DNA of 64,000 bases from Oceanobacillus profundus (GTDB lineage: Bacteria > Bacillota > Bacilli > Bacillales > Amphibacillaceae): assembly GCF_003515705.1 (NCBI RefSeq), contig NZ_QWEH01000017.1:45488-109487 (forward strand), given 5' to 3'. Below, piece after piece: positions 1-11,695 of the stretch. The notes under the pieces are model-generated. The model worked only from the letters and a program-made list of their open reading frames with translations, was not told the origin of the DNA and did not search any database. The translations under genes were made by a program, and so were the position numbers. How positions within the stretch are numbered: the stretch's first letter is position 1; each line of letters starts with the position of its first letter.

Positions 1-2
1 CT

Positions 3-245
3 ACAAAAGATGATTTTCATTTTAAATGGAGCTGTGCTCGTAAGATTGGTTTCGAACAGGAAAAGGAAATGCTTGATCAACAAAAGGCAATGATAATGAA
101 AGATGTTTTGGAATTGACTAAACTAAAAACGGAATTTCTTCTTCGAGGTGACGAGAATAGGTATTTATTAATTAGTGGTACCCTCTTGCATTTAGAAGCA
201 GATTTAAACTGGATCCATCAAGTTGAAAGTCGAAATCGGTCCTAA
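3..245 (+). CDS. PadR-like transcriptional regulator, C-terminal part (partial)
   Basis: An open frame enters from the left edge and stops at 243-245, giving about 80 residues. It has a charged helical stretch (EQEKEMLDQQKAMIMKDVLE) followed by a segment of the form YLLISGTLLHLEADLNWI. That pattern resembles the C-terminal dimerisation domain of PadR/virulence-activator regulators, where a 'G...E...W' helix ends the protein. The DNA-binding part lies outside the window, so the family call is tentative. Confidence 0.45.
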   Translation, partial: TKDDFHFKWSCARKIGFEQEKEMLDQQKAMIMKDVLELTKLKTEFLLRGDENRYLLISGTLLHLEADLNWIHQVESRNRS

Positions 246-587
246 TTTAAAAAGAGTATGAAGTAATTGAAAGAAGTAAAAATCCCCAAAAATATATTGC
301 GAAGAAACCGTTGAAGCAGTTTTAGATTTAATGTAGGCAAATAGCATCTATCTTTATAAGAAATACAAGAATAGAGCAACACCATCAAGGTGCTGCTCCT
401 TGTTATTACATAGACTTATAATTAAAAAACTTTATTGTCATTTAAAATTATTTTTTTATAAAAAATCGCTTTCGATCGAAGGTTTTTCCGGTTACGCTGG
501 TTTCAAAATCAAATGATCCTTTTGAAGAAGTTCTACTAAGTGGACCTGATGAATTAACCAAAACCCAAGTTATTGTTTCTTTGTTAA
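246..587. other. intergenic stretch with one hairpin
   Basis: No coding frame is convincing here. A hairpin with arms GAGCAACACC (374-383) and GGTGCTGCTC (389-398) and a 5-base loop could end the upstream gene, although only a weak T-rich tail follows. The rest is AT-rich and featureless. Confidence 0.4.
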
Positions 588-992
588 TTAAAAGTTCCCT
601 ATTTTATTGGTCTTATGAATATCTTCCGTTCCTGCATCCACTGCAGTCTTGTAATATTCACATTTATGATTTATAAGTTCCATTGTCTTCTTTAGCTCTT
701 CCAATTGTGCTTCTGCAACAGCTTTTCGTTCCAAGAACATGTCATATCTTTTTTGTAGCGTGGAATCTCCATCGGAACACCAATCGATAAATTTTTTAAT
801 TTCCTTAATAGGCATCCCTGTAGATTTAAGGCATTCAATTACATTTAAAGCGTCTATATCGGATTCTTTAAACAATCTTGTTCCGTTAGGTGTCCGTTCT
901 ACAAAAGGCATTAGGCCCTCCTTATCGTAGTAACGTAAAGTATATACGGTGAGATTTAACTTTTTTGCAACTTCACTGATAGAATATGTCAC
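588..992 (-). CDS. adhR: MerR-family regulator, AdhR-like
   Basis: This 134-residue protein has an N-terminal MerR winged helix (ISEVAKKLNLTVYTLRYYDK, residues 5-24) and then a dimerisation helix (about 80-115). In Bacillus, AdhR activates adhA in response to aldehydes. Here the gene is divergent from an adhA-type dehydrogenase and shares the palindromic control region between them. The start is GTG at 992, preceded by AAGGAG. Two cysteines, in FIDWCSDG and NHKCEYY, are candidate sensor residues. The regulator's role is inferred from family and gene context. Confidence 0.8.
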   Translation of the reverse strand: MTYSISEVAKKLNLTVYTLRYYDKEGLMPFVERTPNGTRLFKESDIDALNVIECLKSTGMPIKEIKKFIDWCSDGDSTLQKRYDMFLERKAVAEAQLEELKKTMELINHKCEYYKTAVDAGTEDIHKTNKIGNF

Positions 993-1021
993 AGTTGTTT
1001 ATCTCCTTTTGATATAGATTT

Positions 1022-1075
1022 CGAGTTAACTCTAGGTTTTGGCGAAATTTTATCACGCTGAATACGGAATGTCAA
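1022..1075 (-). promoter_or_regulatory. adhR promoter with downstream operator
   Basis: On the minus strand, TTGACA (1075-1070), a 17-base spacer and TAAAAT (1052-1047) form a strong sigma-A promoter. Just downstream lies CGAGTTAACTCTAGG (1022-1036), which repeats the operator core of the adhA promoter. Its position near or after the transcription start suggests autorepression. Confidence 0.65.
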
Positions 1076-1101
1076 AGTATAAATAAATCCTTATTTATTT
1101 G

Positions 1102-1132
1102 TTGACCTAGAGTTAACTATAGGGTTTATCCT
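1102..1132 (+). promoter_or_regulatory. adhA promoter with MerR-type 19-bp spacer and operator
   Basis: TTGACC (1102-1107) and TATCCT (1127-1132) are separated by 19 bases, the stretched spacing typical of MerR-activated promoters. A near-perfect palindrome, CCTAGAGTTAACTATAGG (1106-1123), fills the spacer. This is where a MerR dimer would bind to untwist the promoter. Confidence 0.75.
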
Positions 1133-1194
1133 AGTTTTGCAGGAGAATAATAATTAAATTCCCTAAAAAATCAAGTTATTGGAGGGCTATACAG

Positions 1195-2235
1195 ATGGTA
1201 ACAGCTAAAGCACGAGCAGTAGACGGTCCGGATCAACCGTTTCGAGCTGCTGAAATTAAAAGACGTGATCTTGATTCGCATGATGTTCTGATTGAAATTA
1301 AATATGCAGGCATTTGTCATTCCGATATTCATACAGCTCACGGTGAATGGGGTCCAGTCAACTATCCACTTGTACCTGGCCATGAGATTGCAGGCATTGT
1401 TACGGCTATAGGACCTAACGTTTTAAAGTATACTATCGGGGATCGAGTTGGTGTCGGATGTATGGTAGGCTCCTGTGGTGAATGTGAGAACTGCCGTAAT
1501 GGAGAGGAGCAATATTGTCTCGAAGGTAAAGTCGATACTTACGCTGGCGTTGATAAATACGGGGAACCAACTCAAGGCGGTTATTCTACCCATATTGTCG
1601 TACCTGAAGACTTCGTACTCCGAATACCTGATAATATTGAATTTGATGTTGCAGCACCACTACTTTGCGCTGGTATTACGACATATTCTCCATTAAATCA
1701 TTGGGCGGCGGGCTCTGGCAAGAAGATTGCTATTGTAGGTATGGGTGGTCTTGGGCATATGGCTGTTCAAATTGCCCATGCCATGGGTGCTGAAGTTACT
1801 GTTCTATCACAAACATTGAAGAAAAAGGATGATGGTTATAAATTAGGAGCAGACAATTACTATGCAACAAGTGACACAGAAACATTCGAGAAACTTGCTG
1901 GTTACTTTGACTTAATTATTAACACGGTAAGTGCAGATATTGACTTGAATGCATATTTAGGATTACTGACTCTTGATGGTACTCTCGTAAATGTCGGTGC
2001 TCCTGCAGAACCGCTGTCACTCAACGTGATAAATTTAATCGGTCATCGTCGTTCATTTGCAGGTTCGATGATTGGAGGCATCCGTGAGACACAGGAAATG
2101 TTAGATTTCTGTGCAAAACATAACATTGTTCCTAAAATTGAAGTGATTACGGCTGATCAAATTGACGAAGCGTATGAACGAGTATTGGCTTCTGATGTAA
2201 AATATAGATTCGTGATTGACATTAGTACAATGTGA
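1195..2235 (+). CDS. adhA: zinc-dependent alcohol dehydrogenase AdhA
   Basis: This cytoplasmic medium-chain dehydrogenase interconverts alcohols and aldehydes with NAD(P)H. Catalytic zinc ligands are visible in GICHSDIH and GHEIAG. A four-cysteine structural zinc loop follows ([20 protein letters not shown] region, residues about 93-112), then the Rossmann motif GMGGLGHMA (about 182-190). At 346 residues it has the usual family length. It strongly resembles B. subtilis AdhA, and the divergent AdhR-like gene supports a role in detoxifying aldehydes. GGAGG lies about 10 bases before the ATG. Confidence 0.9.
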   Translation: MVTAKARAVDGPDQPFRAAEIKRRDLDSHDVLIEIKYAGICHSDIHTAHGEWGPVNYPLVPGHEIAGIVTAIGPNVLKYTIGDRVGVGCMVGSCGECENCRNGEEQYCLEGKVDTYAGVDKYGEPTQGGYSTHIVVPEDFVLRIPDNIEFDVAAPLLCAGITTYSPLNHWAAGSGKKIAIVGMGGLGHMAVQIAHAMGAEVTVLSQTLKKKDDGYKLGADNYYATSDTETFEKLAGYFDLIINTVSADIDLNAYLGLLTLDGTLVNVGAPAEPLSLNVINLIGHRRSFAGSMIGGIRETQEMLDFCAKHNIVPKIEVITADQIDEAYERVLASDVKYRFVIDISTM

Positions 2236-2245
2236 ATTCTGCTAA

Positions 2246-2289
2246 TACAAAAACAGGGCTGATCCAATCGGATTTTGCCCTGTTTTTTG
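2246..2289 (+). terminator. terminator after adhA
   Basis: The arms AAACAGGGC and GCCCTGTTT are followed directly by a T run. Confidence 0.85.
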
Positions 2290-2395
2290 TCCAATACGCC
2301 TTTAATTTCCTCTCAATGTGAATAAATAATACCATGATAATCTAAAGTATGATTAAATAAAGAAATAGAAAAATTGTTTGGAAAGAGGAAAGTAA

Positions 2396-3277
2396 ATGAA
2401 TGCAAATACAAGCACAAAGCAAAAAAGAACCATAATATTTAAAAAGGTACTACGTGCATTAGCAGTTGCGATAGGTGCCTTTATAACAGCATATGGTCTT
2501 GAGTCGGTCCTGATCCCAAACAACGTGTCAGATGGTGGCGTGACGGGTTTAAGTATAGTCGGTTCACAACTGTTCGGATTACCTCTTGGAGTTTTAATTG
2601 CGATATTGAATATTCCGTTCGTGTTTTTAGGATATAAACAAATCGGGAAAAGCTTTGCGATTTACTCTGTTATTGGTATTGCTACACTTGCGTTTGGGAC
2701 AAGCATTATGCACCATATACCAATTATAGTTCAAGGAGATACATTGTTAGTGACCGTCGTTGGTGGTATTATCATTGGCTTCGGTATGGGGTTAGCATTA
2801 CGAAATGGTGGCGCATTAGATGGTATTGATATGTTAGCGGTATTGCTATCCCGAAAATTGCCTTTTGGAACAAGTGACCTTATTCTATTTTTAAATATGT
2901 TTGTTTTTATAGTCGTTTCCACAGTTTTCGGATTACAAGGGGCTTTCTTGTCAGGGATAGCTTATTTTATTGCTTCTAAAGTGATTCATATAGTTGAGGA
3001 AGGTTTAAGTGGTTCTAAGACCTATAAAATTATCACTAGTCATCCGGATTTAATGGTAGAAACCATACGTGATCGTTTAGGTCGCAGTGCAACCTATAAT
3101 CTGGTTGAAGGTGGTTATACAAATGAAAAATTTAAAGAAATTACGTGTATTATTAATCGTTTAGAAGATAGTAAGATGAAAGAAATTATTAACGAAATTG
3201 ACAAACATGCTTTTATTGCTGTGTATGATGTGGCAGAAGTAAAAGGCGGTAGTTTCAAGAAGAAAGACATTCATTAA
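2396..3277 (+). CDS. YitT-family membrane protein (DUF161/DUF2179)
   Basis: The protein has 293 residues. Five or so hydrophobic segments occupy residues 15-205, with the family motif IPNNVSDGGVTG near residue 41. A soluble C-terminal DUF2179 domain follows (about 215-285, SKTYKIITSHPD onward). Members such as YitT, YqfU and YpjC are common in Bacillus, but their transport role is unproven. The gene is single, with a ribosome site GAAAGAGG and its own terminator. Confidence 0.85.
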   Translation: MNANTSTKQKRTIIFKKVLRALAVAIGAFITAYGLESVLIPNNVSDGGVTGLSIVGSQLFGLPLGVLIAILNIPFVFLGYKQIGKSFAIYSVIGIATLAFGTSIMHHIPIIVQGDTLLVTVVGGIIIGFGMGLALRNGGALDGIDMLAVLLSRKLPFGTSDLILFLNMFVFIVVSTVFGLQGAFLSGIAYFIASKVIHIVEEGLSGSKTYKIITSHPDLMVETIRDRLGRSATYNLVEGGYTNEKFKEITCIINRLEDSKMKEIINEIDKHAFIAVYDVAEVKGGSFKKKDIH

Positions 3278-3310
3278 TACAGGTCTTTGTTTTAAAAATC
3301 AATACAAATT

Positions 3311-3344
3311 GAGGCTGGATCCTTTATTGGATTCAGTTTTTTTT
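3311..3344 (+). terminator. terminator after the YitT gene
   Basis: Imperfect arms CTGGATCC (3315-3322) and GGATTCAG (3329-3336) precede a run of eight T. Confidence 0.7.
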
Positions 3345-3558
3345 ATGTATTATCATCTCTTGATTGGAAAAGTTGCTATTTTTACTGTGGATTCAAAGGT
3401 GTAATGATCTGACTTTTGAGATGGTACATCGGGGCAATAGCTAACTTTACAGGAAATCCTAACTCTTCTCAATTAAATTATAGCATATAAAAAAAGGGAA
3501 TTATAGACTGTTTCTTCTTATATACTATTGCTAAAATCAATAGAACAATACTGGTTAG

Positions 3559-6174
<2,616 letters not shown>

Positions 6175-6211
6175 TTGCTATATGTGTTCAGACTATCGTC
6201 AGAGTAGGTGG

Positions 6212-6787
6212 CTAATCCGGATAAACAGAAAACGATCTAAGCTCTCTCACAACACGAGAGATCGGTAAGCCTACAACATTGAAATAATCTCCATTAATGT
6301 TTTTGACAAACATAGCACCAAGGCCTTGGATACCATATGCACCTGCTTTATCGTAAGGCTCTTCAGATGAAACATACCATTCGATTTCCTGATCAGTAAG
6401 TGGCAAAAATTCAACTTGTGTACGTTCGATAAAAATGCTTTTCTGTTCCAGTGAGCGGATCATGACACCAGTATATACCTCATGTACGTTGCCGCTTAGC
6501 GCTAAAAGCATTTGATAGGCATCTTCCTTATTGTTGGGCTTTTCGAATATTTGCTGCTTATAAGCAACTACCGTGTCAGCAGCTAAAATGATAGCTTCTG
6601 GATGCTGGATAGGGACATTTTTACCCTTGATTAGGGCCAATTGTTTTACTTTTTCAACCGGGTCATTTGTTGTAATTTGGGATTCATCTACGTTTGGATT
6701 GCGTACTGAAAAGGGAATTCTTACTTGCGTTAAAAGCTCTTGCCTTCTTGGTGAGGATGAGGCCAGAATTAGTTTGTTTTTTGCCAT
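6212..6787 (-). CDS. maf: Maf-family nucleoside triphosphate pyrophosphatase
   Basis: Maf proteins hydrolyse dTTP, UTP and modified nucleotides to monophosphates. The 191-residue protein opens with the signature LILASSSPRRQELL and has AADTVV in the centre and SSEEPYDKAGAYGIQG near the C-terminus, containing the conserved Asp-Lys-Ala-Gly. I start at ATG 6787 because AGGAGG precedes it by about 7 bases. A longer in-frame reading to 6868 has no such site. The gene is usually next to radC and mreB, but here it stands alone beside rph. Confidence 0.9.
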   Translation of the reverse strand: MAKNKLILASSSPRRQELLTQVRIPFSVRNPNVDESQITTNDPVEKVKQLALIKGKNVPIQHPEAIILAADTVVAYKQQIFEKPNNKEDAYQMLLALSGNVHEVYTGVMIRSLEQKSIFIERTQVEFLPLTDQEIEWYVSSEEPYDKAGAYGIQGLGAMFVKNINGDYFNVVGLPISRVVRELRSFSVYPD

Positions 6788-7160
6788 GAATGTTCCTCCT
6801 AAGTAGTAGTGAGTTGATATAGGTTTATTATAGTCCATGGTTTGTAGTATTAGAAACAACGTATCCAAGGGAAGATGGAACCATTATAGCTGTACGTGTT
6901 TTGCTAATCAAATGTTATTCCCATCTAATCGGAAATACAAACTTTTAAAACAAGACGAGTATTCAGAGAGAAATACACAAAGCATTCGCGTTTGGTACTT
7001 CTCTCTTTTATTTTGAAATTACCATTGTAAACTGTTCAAAAACGATAGAATATTAGCATGAATCTCTGTCTGATCCTTACACCTACAACATTGCAAAGCG
7101 TGAATTTGTGTGCTATTTGATCAAACATTACGAAATGTTAGGTAGCATGTAATGAATGCT
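6788..7160. other. intergenic stretch with a hairpin
   Basis: A stem of AGAGAGAAATAC (6966-6977) and GTACTTCTCTCT (6995-7006), followed by TTTATTTT, would act as a terminator on the + strand. No nearby + gene obviously needs it. No credible gene was seen. Confidence 0.35.
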
Positions 7161-7673
7161 TTATTCCTCTATAGGATTTTCAGGTCCATTCAGCTCTAAT
7201 TGATAAAAGGTTAAGTCAATCCATTTATTAAATTTAAAACCTGCCTTTTCGATTATACCTGAATAAACAAAGCCAAAGTTTTTGTGCATTGCAATGCTTT
7301 TTTCATTTGCTGCATCAATACCAGCAACCAATGTCATATATTCTCTTTCTTTCGCAATAGCGATTAATTCTTTCATTAAGGAAGTACCAACGCCTCTTTT
7401 TCGATATTCCTTATTTACATAAACGGAATGTTCAATTGTATATTTATAAGCCGGCCATGCTCTAAAGGGACCGAATGTTGCAAAACCAGCCACTTTATTA
7501 TCTTGTTCGCACACTAATATTGGATAACCTTCGTCTATCTTTTGTTCATACCATTGTTGTCTGCTTTCAAGCGTCTGGGGTTTATAGGCGTATACAGCAG
7601 TAGAATGAAGAATGGCATCATTATAGATATGTAAAATGTCCATTAAATCTTTTTCAGTTGCTTCTCTGATCAT
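7161..7673 (-). CDS. GNAT acetyltransferase, phosphinothricin acetyltransferase-like
   Basis: The 170-residue GNAT protein resembles Pat/Bar and Bacillus YwnH, which acetylate phosphinothricin or methionine sulfoximine with acetyl-CoA. Visible motifs are IYNDAILHSTAVY near the start, the beta-4 strand HSVYVNKEYRKRGVGTSLM with the acetyl-CoA loop RxxGxG, and MHKNFGF near the C-terminus. The real substrate cannot be read from the sequence. It is a single gene. Confidence 0.8.
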   Translation of the reverse strand: MIREATEKDLMDILHIYNDAILHSTAVYAYKPQTLESRQQWYEQKIDEGYPILVCEQDNKVAGFATFGPFRAWPAYKYTIEHSVYVNKEYRKRGVGTSLMKELIAIAKEREYMTLVAGIDAANEKSIAMHKNFGFVYSGIIEKAGFKFNKWIDLTFYQLELNGPENPIEE

Positions 7674-8029
7674 GTTGTTCTTCCTCTCGTAACAAATACT
7701 TTCCTATCTGTTTATTTTAAAACGATTTGTACTAAAGGTAAAATTGGATCTCTTAACCCTTGAATTTATAGACTCTTGTTTCACGAACCGGAAAATGCTC
7801 GTGGAAGATTTCACCTGAAATTTCCCGACATGCCTTTAATAATAAATAAGCATAAATAGTATTTCGGTAATAGAGGATGCAAAGATTTGTAAACAAACTG
7901 AAGAATACTAAATAATATCTGATATGACTGAAAGTTCGGTTTTCTGTTAGAATAAAGATGGCTATTAAACTATTAAGATAATTCTTAAATATATTCGATA
8001 GCAATAATTAAGAAAAGGAATGTTTATAA
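7674..8029. other. AT-rich intergenic stretch
   Basis: This region lies between divergent genes and must hold promoters for both. I see no strong terminator, repeat or small gene. AAAGGAATG just before 8030 serves the aminotransferase. Confidence 0.3.
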
Positions 8030-9232
8030 ATGGAAAATAAATTTGCTAAGCGAGCTCATTTCGTTAAATCCTCGGAGACGCGTGAAATTTTGAAGGTAAC
8101 AGAAAGACCGGAAGTAATCTCTTTTGCAGGAGGATTGCCAGCCCCGGAGTTGTTTCCGCTAGAAGCTCTTAAGGATGTGTGTAATGCTGTTTTGAGTGAA
8201 GAAGGAGCGGCTTCTCTTCAATATAGTACGACAGAGGGATATGTTCCATTAAGAGAAGCTATTAATCGAAGAATGAAAGCTGTTGGAATTAATGCTACTG
8301 TTGAAAATGTTCTTATCACATCGGGATCACAGCAAGCAATCGACCTTACTGGAAAATTATTTATTGACGAGGGAGATACAATTATTTGTGAAAGTCCAAC
8401 CTATCTTGCGGCAATCAATACATTCAAAACATACAATGCCAACTTTGTTGAAGTAGCGATGGATGATGATGGAATGGTTATGGAAGAGCTGGAGGAAAAG
8501 CTGCAGAAGCATCCTAACACAAAATTTATCTATACGATTCCAGACTTCCAAAATCCTACAGGTCGTACGTTAAAGCTCGATAGACGAAAAAGAATGATTG
8601 AGCTTGCGAATCAATATGATGTACTGATTGTAGAAGATAATCCTTATGGGGCTATAAGATTTGCTGGAGAGGAACTTCCGCCAGTAAAACATTTTGATAC
8701 GGAAGATAGAGTAATTTATCTAAGCACTTTCTCTAAGATTTTCACTCCTGGCCTTCGACTTGGATGGATCTGTGCAGACCAAGCATTCATTGATAAGTAC
8801 GTGGCTTTTAAGCAAACAGCTGACTTACATACGGACAGCTTTGCGCAAAGAATTACAGCCAAATATATGGAACTTTATGATATGGAAGAGCACATTAATC
8901 AAATCAAAGCTGTTTATAAAGAAAGATGTGCAGCGATGTTATCTTGTGTTGAAACGTTTTTTCCAAAAAATTTGTCTTACAGTAAGCCAGAAGGTGGATT
9001 ATTTATTTGGGTTGAACTTCCTGAGGACATTGATTCAACGCATATATTTACAGAGTGCCTGAAAAACAATGTTGCTTGTGTTCCCGGAACACCATTTTTC
9101 CCGAATGGTACAAAGAAAAGTACATTCCGTTTAAATTTTTCAAATATGTCGAAAGAGAAAATAATAGAAGGTATGAAGCGTATTGGTGAAGTGTTAAATC
9201 GTGAGTTAGAGAAAGAAACAGCTATTTTATGA
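8030..9232 (+). CDS. PLP-dependent aminotransferase (class I, 2-aminoadipate/aromatic type)
   Basis: This 400-residue fold-type I aminotransferase has ISFAGGLPAPELFP near the N-terminus, SGSQQAIDL for phosphate binding, PDFQNPTGRT, and STFSKIFTPGLRLGW with the Schiff-base lysine Lys236. The C-terminal Arg in FRLNFS would bind substrate carboxylate. It matches the LysN/MocR-domain subgroup (2-aminoadipate or broad aromatic/branched-chain substrates) but lacks a DNA-binding domain. Exact substrate is unknown and neighbours give no clue. Confidence 0.85.
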   Translation: MENKFAKRAHFVKSSETREILKVTERPEVISFAGGLPAPELFPLEALKDVCNAVLSEEGAASLQYSTTEGYVPLREAINRRMKAVGINATVENVLITSGSQQAIDLTGKLFIDEGDTIICESPTYLAAINTFKTYNANFVEVAMDDDGMVMEELEEKLQKHPNTKFIYTIPDFQNPTGRTLKLDRRKRMIELANQYDVLIVEDNPYGAIRFAGEELPPVKHFDTEDRVIYLSTFSKIFTPGLRLGWICADQAFIDKYVAFKQTADLHTDSFAQRITAKYMELYDMEEHINQIKAVYKERCAAMLSCVETFFPKNLSYSKPEGGLFIWVELPEDIDSTHIFTECLKNNVACVPGTPFFPNGTKKSTFRLNFSNMSKEKIIEGMKRIGEVLNRELEKETAIL

Positions 9233-9442
9233 TTTAAAACTGACAGTAGTATAGGAGATAGATATTGTAAATATAAAAGTCGTGCAATTAAATGGTTGTG
9301 TAATACAAAAAGGTTTAAGAAACATGGTTCTATGCAATATGTTTCATAACTCTTTTTAAAACAATGCTTGGATAAAATTTAGGAATATTAACCATAAACT
9401 AATCCTTTAATCATGGGTATATTTTCATAAAAAATCATCTTA

Positions 9443-9471
9443 TTTACACTAAATTTACTATTTTTTAATAA
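9443..9471 (+). promoter_or_regulatory. probable promoter of the GGDEF gene
   Basis: TTTACA (9443-9448), a 17-base spacer and TAATAA (9466-9471) lie about 100 bases before the ATG. The rest of the 9233-9570 gap holds only a weak GAAACAT/ATGTTTC stem near 9320-9350. Confidence 0.45.
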
Positions 9472-9570
9472 AATAGTTGTACAATAAAAGAAGAGTGGAA
9501 TATATGAGAATATTTGTTGCTGCCGATTAAATACGCACTCATGGAAGTGTGAATACAGAGGGGATTTTAT

Positions 9571-10542
9571 ATGCATGTTGTTATTGGAGATATTGCAAGA
9601 GAAACGATACCGGTATTACCAACTACAAATTGCGAAAACGTTTATGCTATTTTTAATGAGCAACCATCAACAGAGGGGATAGTTGTTGCTGTTGAAATGC
9701 AGCCTGTTGGATTAATTATGAGAGATACATTCTTTCAAAAGCTATCCACTAAATATGGGTTTGACCTTTTTATGCAACGGCCAATTGAATTGATGATGGA
9801 TACAACAATGTTAGTTGTGGACTATATTACACCACTAACCAAGGTTAGTACGCTTGCCATGAAACGAGAGCAGGAAAGACTTTATGACTATGTTATTGTA
9901 CAGAAGCAGAATGAGCTATGTGGAGTTGTAAGTATACGTGAATTAATAATGAAGTTGTCTGAAGTCCAGATTAACATTGCGAAATATTCCAATCCATTAA
10001 GCGGACTTCCTGGAAACCACATTATAGACGATATGTTAGAAAAAGTATTACATTACGAAAGCTATACGGTGCTTTATCTTGATCTCGATCATTTTAAAGC
10101 ATTCAATGATGTATATGGATTCAAAGCAGGGGATCAACTTCTCGTCGAGACGGCGAATATCATTCAACAAACGATTGGCAAAAAACCAAATTACTTTGTT
10201 GGTCATATTGGTGGAGATGACTTTATCGCGGTGATTCCTAATTATCAGCATGAGGATATTTGCAAAAGGATTATTGCCCGCTTCGAACAGACGATTATCA
10301 GCTTTTATAGTAAAGAAGATATTGAACAGGGATATGTCAAAACATTCAACCGAAAAGGAACCATGGAAAATGTTCCATTAGTAAGCATCTCGATTGCAGT
10401 CGTTCAGAATAAACATACATCCTTTTCCACACCAAATGCGCTAAGTAGAGAAGCAGCAGAGATTAAAAGGATTTGTAAAACTTGTGAGGGAAGTATCTAC
10501 CTGAGCAAAGGGGATAAGGAAGCTGGAAAATTAAATGCATAA
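9571..10542 (+). CDS. CBS-domain diguanylate cyclase (GGDEF)
   Basis: The 323-residue protein joins an N-terminal CBS-like pair (about 1-130) to a GGDEF domain (about 140-310) that would make cyclic di-GMP from GTP. The active site reads GGDDF (residues 214-218), preceded by the substrate motif LDLDHFKAFNDVYGF. The inhibitory RxxD site normally five residues upstream is absent (KPNY instead). No membrane segments are seen, so it should be cytosolic and perhaps sense nucleotides through CBS. It is convergent with an EAL gene. Confidence 0.85.
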   Translation: MHVVIGDIARETIPVLPTTNCENVYAIFNEQPSTEGIVVAVEMQPVGLIMRDTFFQKLSTKYGFDLFMQRPIELMMDTTMLVVDYITPLTKVSTLAMKREQERLYDYVIVQKQNELCGVVSIRELIMKLSEVQINIAKYSNPLSGLPGNHIIDDMLEKVLHYESYTVLYLDLDHFKAFNDVYGFKAGDQLLVETANIIQQTIGKKPNYFVGHIGGDDFIAVIPNYQHEDICKRIIARFEQTIISFYSKEDIEQGYVKTFNRKGTMENVPLVSISIAVVQNKHTSFSTPNALSREAAEIKRICKTCEGSIYLSKGDKEAGKLNA

Positions 10543-10579
10543 AAAATGAGCGATATTCAAAAATCGCTCATTTTTTTTG
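10541..10579. terminator. bidirectional terminator between GGDEF and EAL genes
   Basis: Arms AATGAGCGAT and ATCGCTCATT are flanked by A and T runs, so the hairpin can end transcription from both sides. Confidence 0.85.
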
Positions 10580-10592
10580 TATGTTATTATCT

Positions 10593-11438
10593 TTAAGAAG
10601 AGATTGGTACGGTGCCTTTACATAATGTCTCAACTGGTTTTCCTATCGCGTAGCCTTGCCCCATATCGACACCCAAATCTTGCAAAAAGGTGTATTCGGA
10701 AAAAGTCTCGATTCCCTCTGCAATTACTTTCGTTTCAGATTTATATGCAAAATCAAGAATAAGCTCAACTAAATATTGTTTTTCCGGGATCGTTTCGATA
10801 TTCCGGATTAATGATTTATCAATCTTTATAAACTCAGGATTTAAGTAAAGAAGTGTTTGTAAACTATTATAACCACTGCCAGCATCATCTACAGCAATGC
10901 GAAAGCCCTGTTCCCTGTAGTGCTCTACTAGCTTCACAAATTGAGAATAGTTGATTCCTGCCTTCTTTTCTGTCAATTCAAGAACAACTTGCTTAGGAGA
11001 GATGTTATGTTTTGCTAATAAATTCATTGTAGTTCCTGCTTTATAGTTTGGGTCGGCTAGTACTTGGGGATGTATATTTAGGAATATAAAGCAATCTTCA
11101 TTTTCATCTAAGCGATTAACCTGCTCGTGATATCTTTTCAATGCTAAATTTCGTATAAAGCTTTCGACCATAAAAACATGTTTGCTGTCTCCAACATAGT
11201 CGTAAAAAGCATCCGTAGTAGGAAAGCTCTTCGTAGAATCTGGTCGATTCAAAATTTCATAGCCTACAGTATCGCCGCTTTTTAAAGATAGAATTGGCTG
11301 GAAAAAGGTTTGCATTCTACATTTGCGGATAACATTTAATAATTCTTCATTTTTATTAAACTCTTGATAAAGTAATTTACGGTTTGTATTTAAAAATCGA
11401 ATAAAATGAATCGATTTATGAACTAAATTTGTTTTCAT
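10593..11438 (-). CDS. EAL-domain cyclic di-GMP phosphodiesterase
   Basis: The 281-residue protein is nearly all EAL domain. The signature is YEILNRP (Glu61) instead of EAL. The other metal and catalytic residues are present: Asn in FLNIHPQ, Glu in LELTE, the Asp pair in VDDAGSGYNS, Lys in IKIDKSL, Glu in AEGIE, and Gln in GQGYAIGKP. It should therefore cleave c-di-GMP. No signal peptide or membrane segment is seen. Its convergent partner has a GGDEF domain, so the two may set a local c-di-GMP balance. Confidence 0.87.
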   Translation of the reverse strand: MKTNLVHKSIHFIRFLNTNRKLLYQEFNKNEELLNVIRKCRMQTFFQPILSLKSGDTVGYEILNRPDSTKSFPTTDAFYDYVGDSKHVFMVESFIRNLALKRYHEQVNRLDENEDCFIFLNIHPQVLADPNYKAGTTMNLLAKHNISPKQVVLELTEKKAGINYSQFVKLVEHYREQGFRIAVDDAGSGYNSLQTLLYLNPEFIKIDKSLIRNIETIPEKQYLVELILDFAYKSETKVIAEGIETFSEYTFLQDLGVDMGQGYAIGKPVETLCKGTVPISS

Positions 11439-11604
11439 ATGTCCACCTTTGAGTTGAATAAAATTGTCATGATGCTTAATTTAATTCTATCGGTGAATTA
11501 TTAAGATTGATAATCAGTTGTGTAAATTTCTTGTAAAACCTGTGGGTAAAGATTTGTGTTGGACATAAAAATCTCTGGCTAAACATCTAAACTTAAGGGA
11601 ATAC

Positions 11605-11663
11605 TTGACACGACACTAAATGGTGTCGTATTATAATGAATAAATAGGACACCTTTAAGTGTC
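11605..11663 (+). promoter_or_regulatory. promoter with two ArsR-type operators
   Basis: TTGACA (11605-11610) and TATTAT (11629-11634), 18 bases apart, form the promoter. A perfect inverted repeat ACGACAC-N6-GTGTCGT (11610-11629) fills the spacer. A second GACAC-N6-GTGTC (11648-11663) lies just downstream. Centres are 36 bases apart. The layout predicts repression by the following gene's product. Confidence 0.75.
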
Positions 11664-11695
11664 ATATTAAAACGTAAGATCAGGGGATGGTGATA

